In this document: one piece after another, positions 25,856 to 34,166 of the stretch
How the letters are laid out: each line of letters starts with the position of its first letter
Numbering within the stretch: position 1 is the first letter of the stretch
From: CBFHND01 sp965657085
GTDB lineage: Bacteria > Pseudomonadota > Alphaproteobacteria > Rhodobacterales > Rhodobacteraceae
DNA length: 64,000 nucleotides
Assembly (NCBI GenBank): GCA_965657085.1
Contig: CBFHND010000001.1
Location: 186,001 to 250,000, forward strand
Direction of reading: 5' to 3'
Notes under the pieces: model-generated
What the model was told of the DNA's origin: nothing
The model's input: only the letters and a program-made list of their open reading frames with translations
Database searches by the model: none
Program-made: the position numbers and the translations under genes

Positions 25856-26875
25856 TCACCCGGCCAGCCGCTTGCCTGCATCGTCAAAGACATGCAGATT
25901 TTCGTCGTTAAAGTTGATCTCGACCTCATCGCCTTCAGGCATCAGCGACAGTCCAGGCTGCAAAACACACAGTCCCGAGGTGCCATCGTGATCGAGGCCG
26001 ATCAGGGTCTCCGCACCGAGGAATTCACTCTCATTGACCTTGCATCTCATGCGACCAGTCCCCGCTGGAACGATCTGAATGTTCTCGGCACGGATGCCGA
26101 TGGTCTTGTCGTCACCAAACCCGTCAAGCGCCGTGGACTCGATCAGCGCCATCGGTGGCGCGCCGACGAACTCCGCGACAAAGGTGTTGTTGGGTCTGCT
26201 GTAGAGATCATCGGGCGAACCAACTTGCTGGATGTGCCCATCCTTCATCAAGACGACTGTGTCAGCCATACTCATCGCTTCGGTCTGGTCGTGGGTCACG
26301 TAGACAACCGTTATCCCCAGATCGCGTTGCAGTTTCTTGATGTCCTTGCGCACGGCGTTGCGTAGCTTCGCATCAAGGTTGGAGAGCGGTTCGTCCATAA
26401 GGCAAAGACGTTGGCCTGCCACGATAGCGCGTGCCAAGGCGACACGCTGGCGCTGGCCCCCTGACAATTCACCCGGCTTGCGGTCCTCGTAGCCGAGAAG
26501 GCCTGTAATCTCCAAGGCACGATGCAGTTTCTCCAACCGTTCTTGCTTTGGAACGCGGCGGACTTTCAGGCCGAACACAACATTCTCAGCAACCGACAGA
26601 TGCGGAAACAGCGCGTATGACTGAAACACCATCGACAAATTACGGTCCGACGCCGCACTTGTAGTCACGTCCTTACCGTCGATGAGAATCTGTCCTTCAT
26701 CCGGCAATTCCAATCCCGCCAACAGGCGCAGCGTTGTCGATTTTCCGCACCCTGACGGCCCCAACAGGGCGGTGAAACTGCCTTCGGGTATGTCAAGCGT
26801 TATGCCTTCGACGCCCAACTGGCCGTTCCATCGTTTTGCAATGCCGTCGAGTTTCACAAAGGGTTGCGTCGTCAT
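25856..26875 (-). CDS. UgpC/MalK-type ABC transporter ATP-binding protein
   Basis: 339 residues. ATPase domain: Walker A GPSGCGKST (about 38-46), Q-loop VFQSYALFPH, signature LSGGQRQR (about 134-141), Walker B LCLMDEPLSNLD, H-loop VTHDQ. The C-terminal ~100 residues form the OB-fold (TOBE) domain with IGIRAENIQIV and a terminal FNDENLHVFD. The start overlaps the DeoR-type regulator stop (ATGA). Order is regulator, ATPase, binding protein, permeases, phosphodiesterase, Na/Pi protein. Confidence 0.93.
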   Translation of the reverse strand: MTTQPFVKLDGIAKRWNGQLGVEGITLDIPEGSFTALLGPSGCGKSTTLRLLAGLELPDEGQILIDGKDVTTSAASDRNLSMVFQSYALFPHLSVAENVVFGLKVRRVPKQERLEKLHRALEITGLLGYEDRKPGELSGGQRQRVALARAIVAGQRLCLMDEPLSNLDAKLRNAVRKDIKKLQRDLGITVVYVTHDQTEAMSMADTVVLMKDGHIQQVGSPDDLYSRPNNTFVAEFVGAPPMALIESTALDGFGDDKTIGIRAENIQIVPAGTGRMRCKVNESEFLGAETLIGLDHDGTSGLCVLQPGLSLMPEGDEVEINFNDENLHVFDDAGKRLAG

Positions 26876-27651
26876 GTTGATTGTCCTTCAGCCACGATAA
26901 GACGATCGTTAATTTCGGTCAGAAGTGGCGCGAATTGTTCGCCCGGTCGTCGATCGATAATGATCTGGTTCATGTCCGCGATGTTGCCGCCCAATGCGGG
27001 GGCATGGCGCCCGAACTTGGACCCGTCGATCACCAAAAGCGATTGTTGGGCGTTCTCGCAAATCTTCTGCGTCGCACGTACTTCGGTTGTATGAAATTCC
27101 AGCAGCCCACCATCTTGTGCAATGCCGGCGGCACCGAACACCGCGAAATCAGCGCGGAAGCGTCCGAAAAAATCCAGGACATCGTTGCCTAGAATATCGC
27201 GATCCGGCAAACGCACCTCTCCGCCGGGTAGGATGATCCGGTTTGAAACCTCTTCGCTCAGCGCCATGGCAGCGCTCAGATTGTTCGTAATAACGGTCAG
27301 CCCTTTGCGGCGTCGCAATGCCCGCGCCACACTAAGGGGGGTCGAGCCGATCGAGATAAACAGTGTCGCACCATTGGGTATCAATTCTGATGCAACTTCA
27401 CCAATGGCGCGCTTGCCCATCAGGTTTGTGCCCGCGCGTTGATCGAATGGCGTATTCAGGAATTCCCGGCTCATCTCGATGCGCCCATGGACGCGATGAA
27501 GCATGTCGCCCTCACAAAGGGCGTCCACGTCACGGCGTATCGTTTGCATAGAGACATCAAACCGCTCGGCCAGTGAACCAACGGTCACCGCGCCCTGTTC
27601 AAGCACCAATGCAGAGATCGCCTCACGTCGCCGTCGCTTTTTTGAAGACAT
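26872..27651 (-). CDS. DeoR/GlpR family transcriptional regulator
   Basis: 259 residues from ATG 27651. N-terminal winged helix (REAISALVLEQGAVTVGSLA, then AERFDVSMQTIRRDVDAL, the DeoR recognition helix). C-terminal sugar-phosphate sensor domain of the DeoR class with a phosphate-binding type loop IGSTPLSVARAL and KSRxxTNN-like GLTVITNNLSAAMALS. DeoR proteins sense phosphorylated metabolites, which fits an operon handling phosphate esters. First gene of the leftward operon and divergent from the HAD phosphatase. Probable operators are the inverted repeats at 27698-27813. Confidence 0.9.
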   Translation of the reverse strand: MSSKKRRRREAISALVLEQGAVTVGSLAERFDVSMQTIRRDVDALCEGDMLHRVHGRIEMSREFLNTPFDQRAGTNLMGKRAIGEVASELIPNGATLFISIGSTPLSVARALRRRKGLTVITNNLSAAMALSEEVSNRIILPGGEVRLPDRDILGNDVLDFFGRFRADFAVFGAAGIAQDGGLLEFHTTEVRATQKICENAQQSLLVIDGSKFGRHAPALGGNIADMNQIIIDRRPGEQFAPLLTEINDRLIVAEGQST

Positions 27652-27697
27652 GCACACCCCTGGCATTGAATCTGTCTTGACGTTAGTCAGTCAAAAG

Positions 27698-27813
27698 CAA
27701 CAAAACAACATTTTTGTTCGGAATATGTGTAACTCCAGTCACGGGAGTCAGGGAAAATCGGCATAATTTCGAACACTACTCCACAAAATGCGATGTTTTA
27801 TGTTGTTTTGTTG
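27698..27813. promoter_or_regulatory. Probable DeoR-type operator pair in the divergent promoter region
   Basis: CAACAAAACAACAT at 27698-27711 recurs exactly as its reverse complement at 27800-27813, 88 bp apart, in the 234-bp AT-rich gap between the regulator and the HAD phosphatase gene. Inside the left site there is also AACAA-N5-TTGTT (27704-27718). One copy near each divergent start suggests co-repression of both transcripts, possibly by looping. Confidence 0.65.
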
Positions 27814-27885
27814 TTTTTCCTTTCGTTGACGGCGTTTTCGCTTAAGGTGTTTCTAAGTATGGACCTGAGACCAGGGTAGAAGCGC

Positions 27886-28770
27886 ATGCAGACAACGCAG
27901 TCGATTTTTGATCGCTATCAGGAAGTTCGCGCACGGTTTCCGCAAGTATCACCGCGTTGTGAATCCCTTGAAATCAAATCGTTGCTGGACATCGCCGATC
28001 AAATTGATGCTTTCGTCTTTGATGCCTTCGGTGTGTTGAATGTTGGCGAAACGATGATCACCGGCGCGGACAAAAGGCTGGATCAGCTTCGCGAGCGCGG
28101 CTGCGAAATTCGCATCCTAACCAATGCCGCCAGCTACGACCGCAGCAGTGCCATTGCAAAGTTCAAGCGGCTTGGCCTGCGTGTGAACGACGAAGAAATC
28201 ATCACCAGTCGTGAAGCCGCATTGCAACATATGGGTGAGGGGCAATGGGGCGTCATCACTGCCGATATCGATCCGTTGGCCGATCTCCCTGATCATATCA
28301 CGCGATTAAAAGATAACCCGGGCGACTACGATGATGTCGATCAGTTCCTGTTTCTATCTACAGCGGACTGGACCTTAGAGCGGCAAGACATGCTGATGAC
28401 GGCAATGAAAAACCGCCCGCGCCCTGTGCTTATTGGAAACGCGGATTTGGCCGCTCCTCGCGACGACGGGTTTTCTGTCGAGCCCGGTCACTTTGGCCAT
28501 CAGATAGCTGACCTTTTCCCGAACCGTGTACATTTCTTTGGAAAACCGTTCCCCGAAGTTTATGACCTGATCGAAGCAACGCTACCGTTCCAAGACCCAA
28601 GCCGCATCGCAATGTGCGGCGATACACTTCATACTGACATTCTTGGGGCTGCAGCGCGCGGTTGGAAAACCGTGCTTGTAACCCGGGATGGCCTTTTTGC
28701 CGGACACGACACGCGGCCTTTCTCACAACAGTCTTGTCTGTTCGCGGATTGGCGGCTTGATCGGATCTGA
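27886..28770 (+). CDS. HAD superfamily (subclass IIA) hydrolase
   Basis: 294 residues. HAD motif I VFDAFGVLNVG (about 43-53; first Asp is the nucleophile), motif II ILTNAAS (about 82-88), motif III FFGKPFPEVYD with Lys (about 220-230), motif IV MCGDTLHTDILGA (about 244-256). A C2-type cap lies between II and III, as in NagD-like enzymes. The usual acid/base Asp two residues after the nucleophile is Phe here, as in some TIGR01459-like members. Divergent from the DeoR operon and probably co-regulated. Dephosphorylation of glycerol-3-phosphate or another phosphomonoester is inferred. Confidence 0.8.
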   Translation: MQTTQSIFDRYQEVRARFPQVSPRCESLEIKSLLDIADQIDAFVFDAFGVLNVGETMITGADKRLDQLRERGCEIRILTNAASYDRSSAIAKFKRLGLRVNDEEIITSREAALQHMGEGQWGVITADIDPLADLPDHITRLKDNPGDYDDVDQFLFLSTADWTLERQDMLMTAMKNRPRPVLIGNADLAAPRDDGFSVEPGHFGHQIADLFPNRVHFFGKPFPEVYDLIEATLPFQDPSRIAMCGDTLHTDILGAAARGWKTVLVTRDGLFAGHDTRPFSQQSCLFADWRLDRI

Positions 28771-29178
28771 GTGCTTTTGGACAGTACAATGGGTTCAAAC
28801 CGATCGTTTGCTGCATTGGCGAGGCAAGGGTGATCACCTGACCGGGGCTGGCGATGCGACGCTCGAAGGGTGCACCTTGTGCTGGCCAAGCACGTCCTCC
28901 GATCTGAGCGGGCAGCGCTCCGCCTTGCAAATCGCGAGACCGCGGGACGGCCCCCTCTCGGCAGCTTTTCGGTGAAAGGCGCCTGACGGGTCAGAGCAGG
29001 CGATCGCCCGGCGCGCGTTGCGCTTGTTCCGGGCGGTATGGCGGGGGCGGTCAAGTTCTGGCATGGGCTAAAAGCCAACGGTCCCCGCGATGCATTCGAA
29101 ACGCAGCCATACCGAGTGTCTGGAACTCCGGTCAGTTTGTGCCGCGCAGGTCAAACTTATCTGACAATGAAGGAAAAG
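28771..29178. other. 408-bp region without a supported gene
   Basis: Between the HAD gene and tRNA-Gln. Frames are open on both strands only in short, non-conserved pieces. It may be a decayed remnant, but I recognise no transposase, integrase or other family in it. Confidence 0.5.
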
Positions 29179-29253
29179 TGGCTGGGATGGTAGGATTCGA
29201 ACCTACGGTACACTGTACCAAAAACAGTTGCCTTACCACTTGGCTACATCCCA
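29179..29253 (-). tRNA. tRNA-Gln (anticodon TTG)
   Basis: A complete cloverleaf on the minus strand: acceptor TGGGATG paired with CATCCCA, D arm with GCC/GGC, anticodon stem ACTGT/ACAGT with loop TTTTGGT (anticodon TTG), T arm GTAGG-TTCGAAT-CCTAC, discriminator G and an encoded CCA. 75 nt with CCA. The 3' end faces the DeoR/Ugp-type island. Confidence 0.96.
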
Positions 29254-29325
29254 ACGTGCTGCGCTAGATAATCGGGTGAACCGACGCGCGCAAGCCCCTT
29301 GATCGCAAAAATACGGGCAAATCCG

Positions 29326-30714
29326 CTATTCCTTTGGCGCGTCCTGCGTCAGGAGATCGGGCGCATCGGGATCGTTGCGCTCTTCCTCTACCAGCTGATC
29401 CAGCGCCGTCTCGGATGTGTCCGAGACATCGACCGCATCCGCAGTTTCGACCGGCACGACGGGGGGCTGTGCCTTATCTACCGTCTTGGGTGGCGTCGCG
29501 GGTGTGCCTTGGGCGTCTGGCGATGTCACCACGCCAGGGCCACCGCCCAACATCTGGATTCGGTAAGTGGTGTCAGGCACTTCAACGCCAGCCGCTTCGA
29601 TCGCGGTCTTGACCATGCGCACGGCCTCGCCCTTGGCCCGGACAAGCGATGTTTCGGACTGGTCGATCCATCCTGTGACAACAAGGATGATCGCACCATC
29701 GCCGATACGTTCGATCCACGCCATGGGTGCGGGTTGGTCAAGGGTGAAGGGCATGGCCATCACCGTGTCTTCGGCCAACTGCCGCACGGCCGCCAGATCG
29801 GCGTCCGAGGCCACGCCGATCTCGAACATGAAGCGGCGTTCGGGGTGCACGGAATAATTGACGATCCGGCTTTTGAAAACGGTCGAATTGGGGATGCGGA
29901 TGTGGTTGCCGTCAAAGCTGAGCAGGATGGTGGCGCGGCTGGTCAGGCGGATCACCTTGCCGATGTCGCCTTCGATCTCGATGGTGTCATTGGGGCGAAA
30001 CGGCTGGCGGATGGACAGCATGATCGAGGCGATGAAATTCTCGACCGTGTCGCGCACGGCAAAGCCGATGGCCAGGCCGACAATCCCCGCCGCACCAAGG
30101 ATGGTGCTGAGCAAGGCCGTGGCCCCAAGGATGTCGAGCGCGATGACCAGCCCGCCAACCATGAACACAAGCCGCAGGATCTGGCGGTAAATATCCGCGA
30201 TAAAGGCATTGGGTGCGATCCTGTCCCAAGGGTAACGCATCCGCGCCAATGTCAGCCCCAACAGGACAACGAGCACGAAAACGGTCACGGCCACGGCCCC
30301 AAGCGGCAGGAAGGCGACGGCCTGCAACATGCGCGCCTTGAACCGCTCAAGCGCGGGGTTCAGCCGTTCCACCACATCGGTGGTTTCGGTCACTTCGTTC
30401 TCGATGGCGACAACGCCTTCGACACGCCCCACGAGGTCGTTCAACCGCGTGGCCGAGGCCGCATCAAGGGTAGTGCCGCGCAGGGTTACAATGCCCGATG
30501 ACACGGTCACGGTGACGTTCCCAAAGCCGTCAAGCTCGGCGAGGATATCGCGGATACGCACGGCGATGGCCGCGTCCTGCGTGGCGCTGTCTTCCACGGC
30601 AATGGCGCCAGTGGGCTGGTCTTCGGTGGCTTGAGCAAAGCCCGGTCCGGCATGGTGCAGGGACACGGGCATAGCCAGTGCCATGATCAGGAAAAGACGC
30701 ATCACCCCGTTCAT
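29326..30714 (-). CDS. Mechanosensitive ion channel (MscS family) with N-terminal BON domain
   Basis: 462 residues from ATG 30714. A signal peptide-like start (MNGVMRLFLIMALAMPVSLH), then a BON domain at about 45-112 (VTVTVSSGIVTLRGTTLD; VGRVEGVVAIENEV). Membrane segments lie at about 130-155, 180-205 and the pore helix region TILGAAGIVGLAIGFAVRDT at about 205-225; the MscS beta domain follows (PFRPNDTIEIEGDIGKVIRL). The C-terminal ~70 residues are Pro/Asp-rich and probably disordered. It releases osmolytes on hypo-osmotic shock. The start overlaps the quinone reductase stop (ATGA). Confidence 0.9.
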   Translation of the reverse strand: MNGVMRLFLIMALAMPVSLHHAGPGFAQATEDQPTGAIAVEDSATQDAAIAVRIRDILAELDGFGNVTVTVSSGIVTLRGTTLDAASATRLNDLVGRVEGVVAIENEVTETTDVVERLNPALERFKARMLQAVAFLPLGAVAVTVFVLVVLLGLTLARMRYPWDRIAPNAFIADIYRQILRLVFMVGGLVIALDILGATALLSTILGAAGIVGLAIGFAVRDTVENFIASIMLSIRQPFRPNDTIEIEGDIGKVIRLTSRATILLSFDGNHIRIPNSTVFKSRIVNYSVHPERRFMFEIGVASDADLAAVRQLAEDTVMAMPFTLDQPAPMAWIERIGDGAIILVVTGWIDQSETSLVRAKGEAVRMVKTAIEAAGVEVPDTTYRIQMLGGGPGVVTSPDAQGTPATPPKTVDKAQPPVVPVETADAVDVSDTSETALDQLVEEERNDPDAPDLLTQDAPKE

Positions 30715-31703
30715 TCCGAGACATCCACCAGGATCGCGCCACTGCGACCCCCGTCTTCCACGGCACAATGTGCCGCCGCGCAGTCGTCCATGCCAAAGAT
30801 GGTATCGACGGGAATATTCAGCGCGCCGGCGGCCAACGCATCGTTCAGGCGCGCGATCGCCTTGCCACGCTGGTCGTCCGGCAGCAGGTAGATCAGGATC
30901 GTATCCAGCGTTACGGCCTTGAACATCAACTCCATGAAAGGGAGCGTTGGCGCGGGCTGCTTTGCGGATCCATAAGCTGCGATGATGCCATTGGGGGCGA
31001 TCACCTTGGCGTCGCACGCGATGTTCAGGCCGAATTCCACCTCGATCACACGGTCCACCGGCGCGCCATCGTTGGCATCCAATATCTGGTCAGAGAGGTC
31101 TTCGGTGGAGTAATCCACAACCTCATGCGCCCCGGCGGCGCGGGCTTCATCTGCGCCACGGCCACGCGCCGTTGCAATCACCCGCGCGCCACCCCAGCGC
31201 GCCAGTTGCACCGCCAAAAGCCCCACGGTCCCTGCCCCGCCCTGTACGAGGATGGTCTGACCCGACACATCGCCTTGGCCAAAGACCGCGTGACAGGCCG
31301 TCAGCCCCGGAATGCCAAGGCAGGCGCCCGTCTGCATTGACGTACCCTCGGTCAGGGCAACGGCCTGTTGCGATGGCACGGCGATCTGCGACGCAGCCGT
31401 ACCGAAGGGGCGTTGCCACTGCCCGTTCCAGATCCACACCGCCTGCCCGATTCGATCCTTGGAAACACCTGCACCGACGGCGCGAATGACCCCTGCGCCA
31501 TCACTGTGTGGCACGATCAGCGGGAAAGGTGGCCGTGTCTGTCCGGGCCGCGCCCCGGCGCGTGCCTTCACGTCCGATGGGTTCACCCCCGAATAGACCA
31601 GATCGACCACCACCTCGCCGGGGTTCGGCGTGGGATCCGGCAGGTCTTTCATCGTCAGCACTTTGGGCGCAGGCCCGAATTCTTCGTAGGTTACAGCGCG
31701 CAT
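30711..31703 (-). CDS. Zinc-type NADPH:quinone oxidoreductase family protein
   Basis: 330 residues of the medium-chain reductase superfamily, quinone-oxidoreductase branch. Start at 31703 (MRAVTYEEFGPAPKVLTMKD) chosen over a TTG six codons upstream. GroES-like N-terminal part (YSGVNPSDVKARAGARPG) and Rossmann motif TILVQGGAGTVGLLAVQLAR at about 140-160. It lacks the Cys/His set of zinc alcohol dehydrogenases, as expected for QOR. One-electron or alkenal reduction with NADPH is likely; substrate unknown. Divergent from the dehalogenase-like gene. Confidence 0.88.
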   Translation of the reverse strand: MRAVTYEEFGPAPKVLTMKDLPDPTPNPGEVVVDLVYSGVNPSDVKARAGARPGQTRPPFPLIVPHSDGAGVIRAVGAGVSKDRIGQAVWIWNGQWQRPFGTAASQIAVPSQQAVALTEGTSMQTGACLGIPGLTACHAVFGQGDVSGQTILVQGGAGTVGLLAVQLARWGGARVIATARGRGADEARAAGAHEVVDYSTEDLSDQILDANDGAPVDRVIEVEFGLNIACDAKVIAPNGIIAAYGSAKQPAPTLPFMELMFKAVTLDTILIYLLPDDQRGKAIARLNDALAAGALNIPVDTIFGMDDCAAAHCAVEDGGRSGAILVDVSE

Positions 31704-31820
31704 GGTCTGACAATATCCCAACTATAAATTTTTCCGTAGCGTTCACCCTAGCCTGATCGTTTCGAATTGCTAGGGTTGGGCTGCGTCATGCATGTATGCG
31801 CCAGCCAGAAAGGATGTGCC

Positions 31821-32726
31821 ATGGACTTTCTCAGAACACCGGACGATCGTTTTGCAAACCTGCCCGACTACCCGTTCGAGGCGCGGTACTGCACCGTCAC
31901 GGCGGTTCAGGACACATCCCTGCGCGTGCACTACCTTGATGAAGGGCCGCGGGATGCCGCACCCGTGCTGTGTATGCATGGCGAGCCCAGCTGGAGCTTT
32001 CTCTACCGTCACATGATCCCCGTTTTCACCGGTGCGGGCCACCGCGTGCTGGCCCCGGATCTGATCGGATTTGGCAAATCGGACAAACCGACCGCGCGGC
32101 GTGATTATACCTACCAGAACCACGTGGACTGGATGGCGGAGTGGTTGCGCCATGTGGATGCGACAAACATTACGCTGGTTTGTCAGGACTGGGGCGGGCT
32201 GATTGGCTTGCGTTTGCTGGCGCTGATGCCGGACCGGTTTGCGCGCGTGGTTGTCGCCAACACGGCCTTGCCCACGGGCGACCAGCCGATGGGCGCGGCG
32301 TTCGAGGCGTGGCGCGACTATTCGCAGACAGTGCCGGATTTCAACGCAGGAAGGATCGTGCATGGCGGCACCACCTCAAAACTGACCGATGCGGAAATCG
32401 CCGCCTACAACGCGCCCTACCCAGATGACACCTACAAGGCCGGTGCGCGCCAGTTCCCGACACTGGTGCCAGCAACCCCGGACGACCCCGCCGCCGCTCC
32501 GAACCGCGCCGCATGGGAGGTGCTGCGCGGCCTCGATATTCCGGTCCTCACCGCCTTCGGCGCAGACGACAAGATCATGCAGGGCGTGGACAAGGTCTTT
32601 CAAAAGCTGATGCCCGGTGCGGCAGGTCAACCGCACACCACGTTGCCGGGTGGCGGCCATTTTCTGCAGGAAGACGTGGGCCCGGACCTCGCAAAGCTGG
32701 TGGTGGCATGGATGGCCGCGACATGA
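31821..32726 (+). CDS. Haloalkane dehalogenase-like alpha/beta hydrolase
   Basis: 301 residues, start 31821 preceded by gaaagga. Seen: oxyanion region MHGEPSWSFLYRHMIP (about 52-67), nucleophile elbow CQDWGG with Asp123 followed by Trp124, acid Asp near 249-250 (TAFGADDKIMQ), His280 (GGGHFLQEDVG). This is the haloalkane dehalogenase subgroup I pattern, hydrolysing C-halogen bonds. From memory of the DhlA sequence, its cap residue Trp175 aligns here with Thr184, so the second halide-binding Trp appears absent. True substrates may therefore differ (for example an epoxide-like or other ester). No obvious operon partner. Confidence 0.75.
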   Translation: MDFLRTPDDRFANLPDYPFEARYCTVTAVQDTSLRVHYLDEGPRDAAPVLCMHGEPSWSFLYRHMIPVFTGAGHRVLAPDLIGFGKSDKPTARRDYTYQNHVDWMAEWLRHVDATNITLVCQDWGGLIGLRLLALMPDRFARVVVANTALPTGDQPMGAAFEAWRDYSQTVPDFNAGRIVHGGTTSKLTDAEIAAYNAPYPDDTYKAGARQFPTLVPATPDDPAAAPNRAAWEVLRGLDIPVLTAFGADDKIMQGVDKVFQKLMPGAAGQPHTTLPGGGHFLQEDVGPDLAKLVVAWMAAT

Positions 32727-32782
32727 CCCAGTCTTTGGCGCCGCGTGCATCGGAATAGAAGGCGGAACCTCGAAGCCGCTTG

Positions 32783-33574
32783 TCAGACTGGCAAAGCGCT
32801 CAGGAACCGGGCGATCCGGCGGCCAAAGGGGCGTGGGTCTTCCATCAGGCCCAGATGCCGCAGCCCCGGCACAATCACCACGTCCGATCCCGCAATCTCC
32901 GCCCCGATGGCATGGCTCATGTCCGGGGTGCTGCCGGGATCGTCGGCACAGGTCATCACAAGCGTTGGCAGCGCAATCGGAGGTGTGGGGCGGATCAGCT
33001 CCGGCACCCCCGCCGCGAGCACCCATGCCGCCTGTGCGTAGCTTTCACCATTCACCGCCCCGCGCCACGCGACCACTTGGGCGGGTCCGGTGCCGTCCGC
33101 GCGCGCGTCGGGGGTGAACCACCGTTCCAGTGCCGCATCCATCGTCGCCAGCGATCCGCCGCCACGCGCCGCCTGTGCACGCGCCTCGACCGCCGCCTGC
33201 CCTTCCGCGCCGCGATCATGCGGTGAATTGAGGATAACAAGCCCGGAACAGCGGTCCGGATAATCCAGCGCAAAGCGGCGATTGATCATTCCACCAATGG
33301 AAAACCCGATCACCACGGCCCGGTCAACGCCACAATGATCCATCAGACCCTTCAGCTGACGGGCATAGACTGTCAGGCTTTCGGGCTCTGCCGAGAGCGC
33401 GCTTTGCCCATGCCCATAGAGGTCGTAGGCCAGCACCCGGTGGTCCGCCAGCGACGGCAGCAGCCCCGCAAAGACCGCACGACACAGGCCCAGCCCGTGG
33501 ATCAAAACCACAACCGGGGCCTCTTCGGGTCCGCTGAGGTCATAGGCGGTGCCGTCGGGCGCGCGCTCAGACAC
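32783..33574 (-). CDS. Alpha/beta fold hydrolase (lactonase/esterase type)
   Basis: 263 residues from a GTG at 33574, which overlaps the upstream stop by 8 bp; no better start exists downstream of that junction. Motifs: oxyanion VVLIHGLGL (about 22-30), nucleophile VIGFSIGGM with Ser92, acid in VMTCADDPGSTP, His in LRHLGLMEDP. The profile resembles 3-oxoadipate enol-lactonases and similar small hydrolases. It is last in the flavin-reductase/monooxygenase operon, so ring-opening of a lactone or hydrolysis of an ester made by the monooxygenase is a reasonable inference. Confidence 0.8.
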   Translation of the reverse strand: MSERAPDGTAYDLSGPEEAPVVVLIHGLGLCRAVFAGLLPSLADHRVLAYDLYGHGQSALSAEPESLTVYARQLKGLMDHCGVDRAVVIGFSIGGMINRRFALDYPDRCSGLVILNSPHDRGAEGQAAVEARAQAARGGGSLATMDAALERWFTPDARADGTGPAQVVAWRGAVNGESYAQAAWVLAAGVPELIRPTPPIALPTLVMTCADDPGSTPDMSHAIGAEIAGSDVVIVPGLRHLGLMEDPRPFGRRIARFLSALPV

Positions 33575-34166
33575 CGGCGGGGTTTTCCACGTCGTGGCCC
33601 ATTTCGCGCAGATCGTGATAGCGGTTTCCGATCCGGTGATGCGGATGCCCGCCAAGCGATGCGCCGAAGGCAATGATCATCTCGTCGTCGGCGGGCGCAT
33701 CGGGAACCACGGTATGAATGGTCTGGTAGTGCGAGCGTGCGCCCGGATCGTCCTTGTGCATGCACGGGATCATCAGTGCGGTGCCCGCCGCCCCGCGCGT
33801 GTTGGTGAAGGCCAGATAGGATTTGGCCCCGATCGCCTCGCGCAGCTGGTTGCCGAAATGCAGCGTGTGGGTCAGAGCCTGTGCGTGTTCGACCTCACCG
33901 CCCATGCCCACGACACTGGCCTTTCCCATGCCTTCGATCTGGTCGGCGTCCACCTGTTCCAGCAGCATATCGGTCAGCAGTTTGCCCAGCCCCGGCGCAC
34001 AATCATGGATTTCAGGGCGCAGGTTTTCGACCCAGCCGCGCCCGGCCCATGGATTGCGAATGATCGCCATCGCGGCCAGCAATTTGGTGGGTTCCGGCAC
34101 ACCCTTGCCACCTTCGATCATCGTGGTCTGCACGGTGATCAGGGTTCTGCGCACTTCAGCCGGCAT
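33567..34166 (-). CDS. DUF1185 ('amino acid synthesis') family protein
   Basis: 199 residues from ATG 34166 (MPAEVRRTLITVQTTMIEGG), which overlaps the end of the monooxygenase gene by 11 bp. Conserved-looking stretches are IIRNPWAGRGWVENLRPEIH (about 37-56), VGMGGEVEHAQALTHTLHFG (about 85-104) and the late ASLGGHPHHRIGNRYHDLRE. The family has structures but, to my knowledge, no established reaction, despite the name. Its tight overlap with a luciferase-like monooxygenase suggests a role in the same catabolic route. Confidence 0.8.
   Translation of the reverse strand: MPAEVRRTLITVQTTMIEGGKGVPEPTKLLAAMAIIRNPWAGRGWVENLRPEIHDCAPGLGKLLTDMLLEQVDADQIEGMGKASVVGMGGEVEHAQALTHTLHFGNQLREAIGAKSYLAFTNTRGAAGTALMIPCMHKDDPGARSHYQTIHTVVPDAPADDEMIIAFGASLGGHPHHRIGNRYHDLREMGHDVENPAGV

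Noticed and set aside
28688..28975. Short frame running out of the HAD gene
   Set aside because: Overlaps the HAD coding region in another frame and resembles nothing known.
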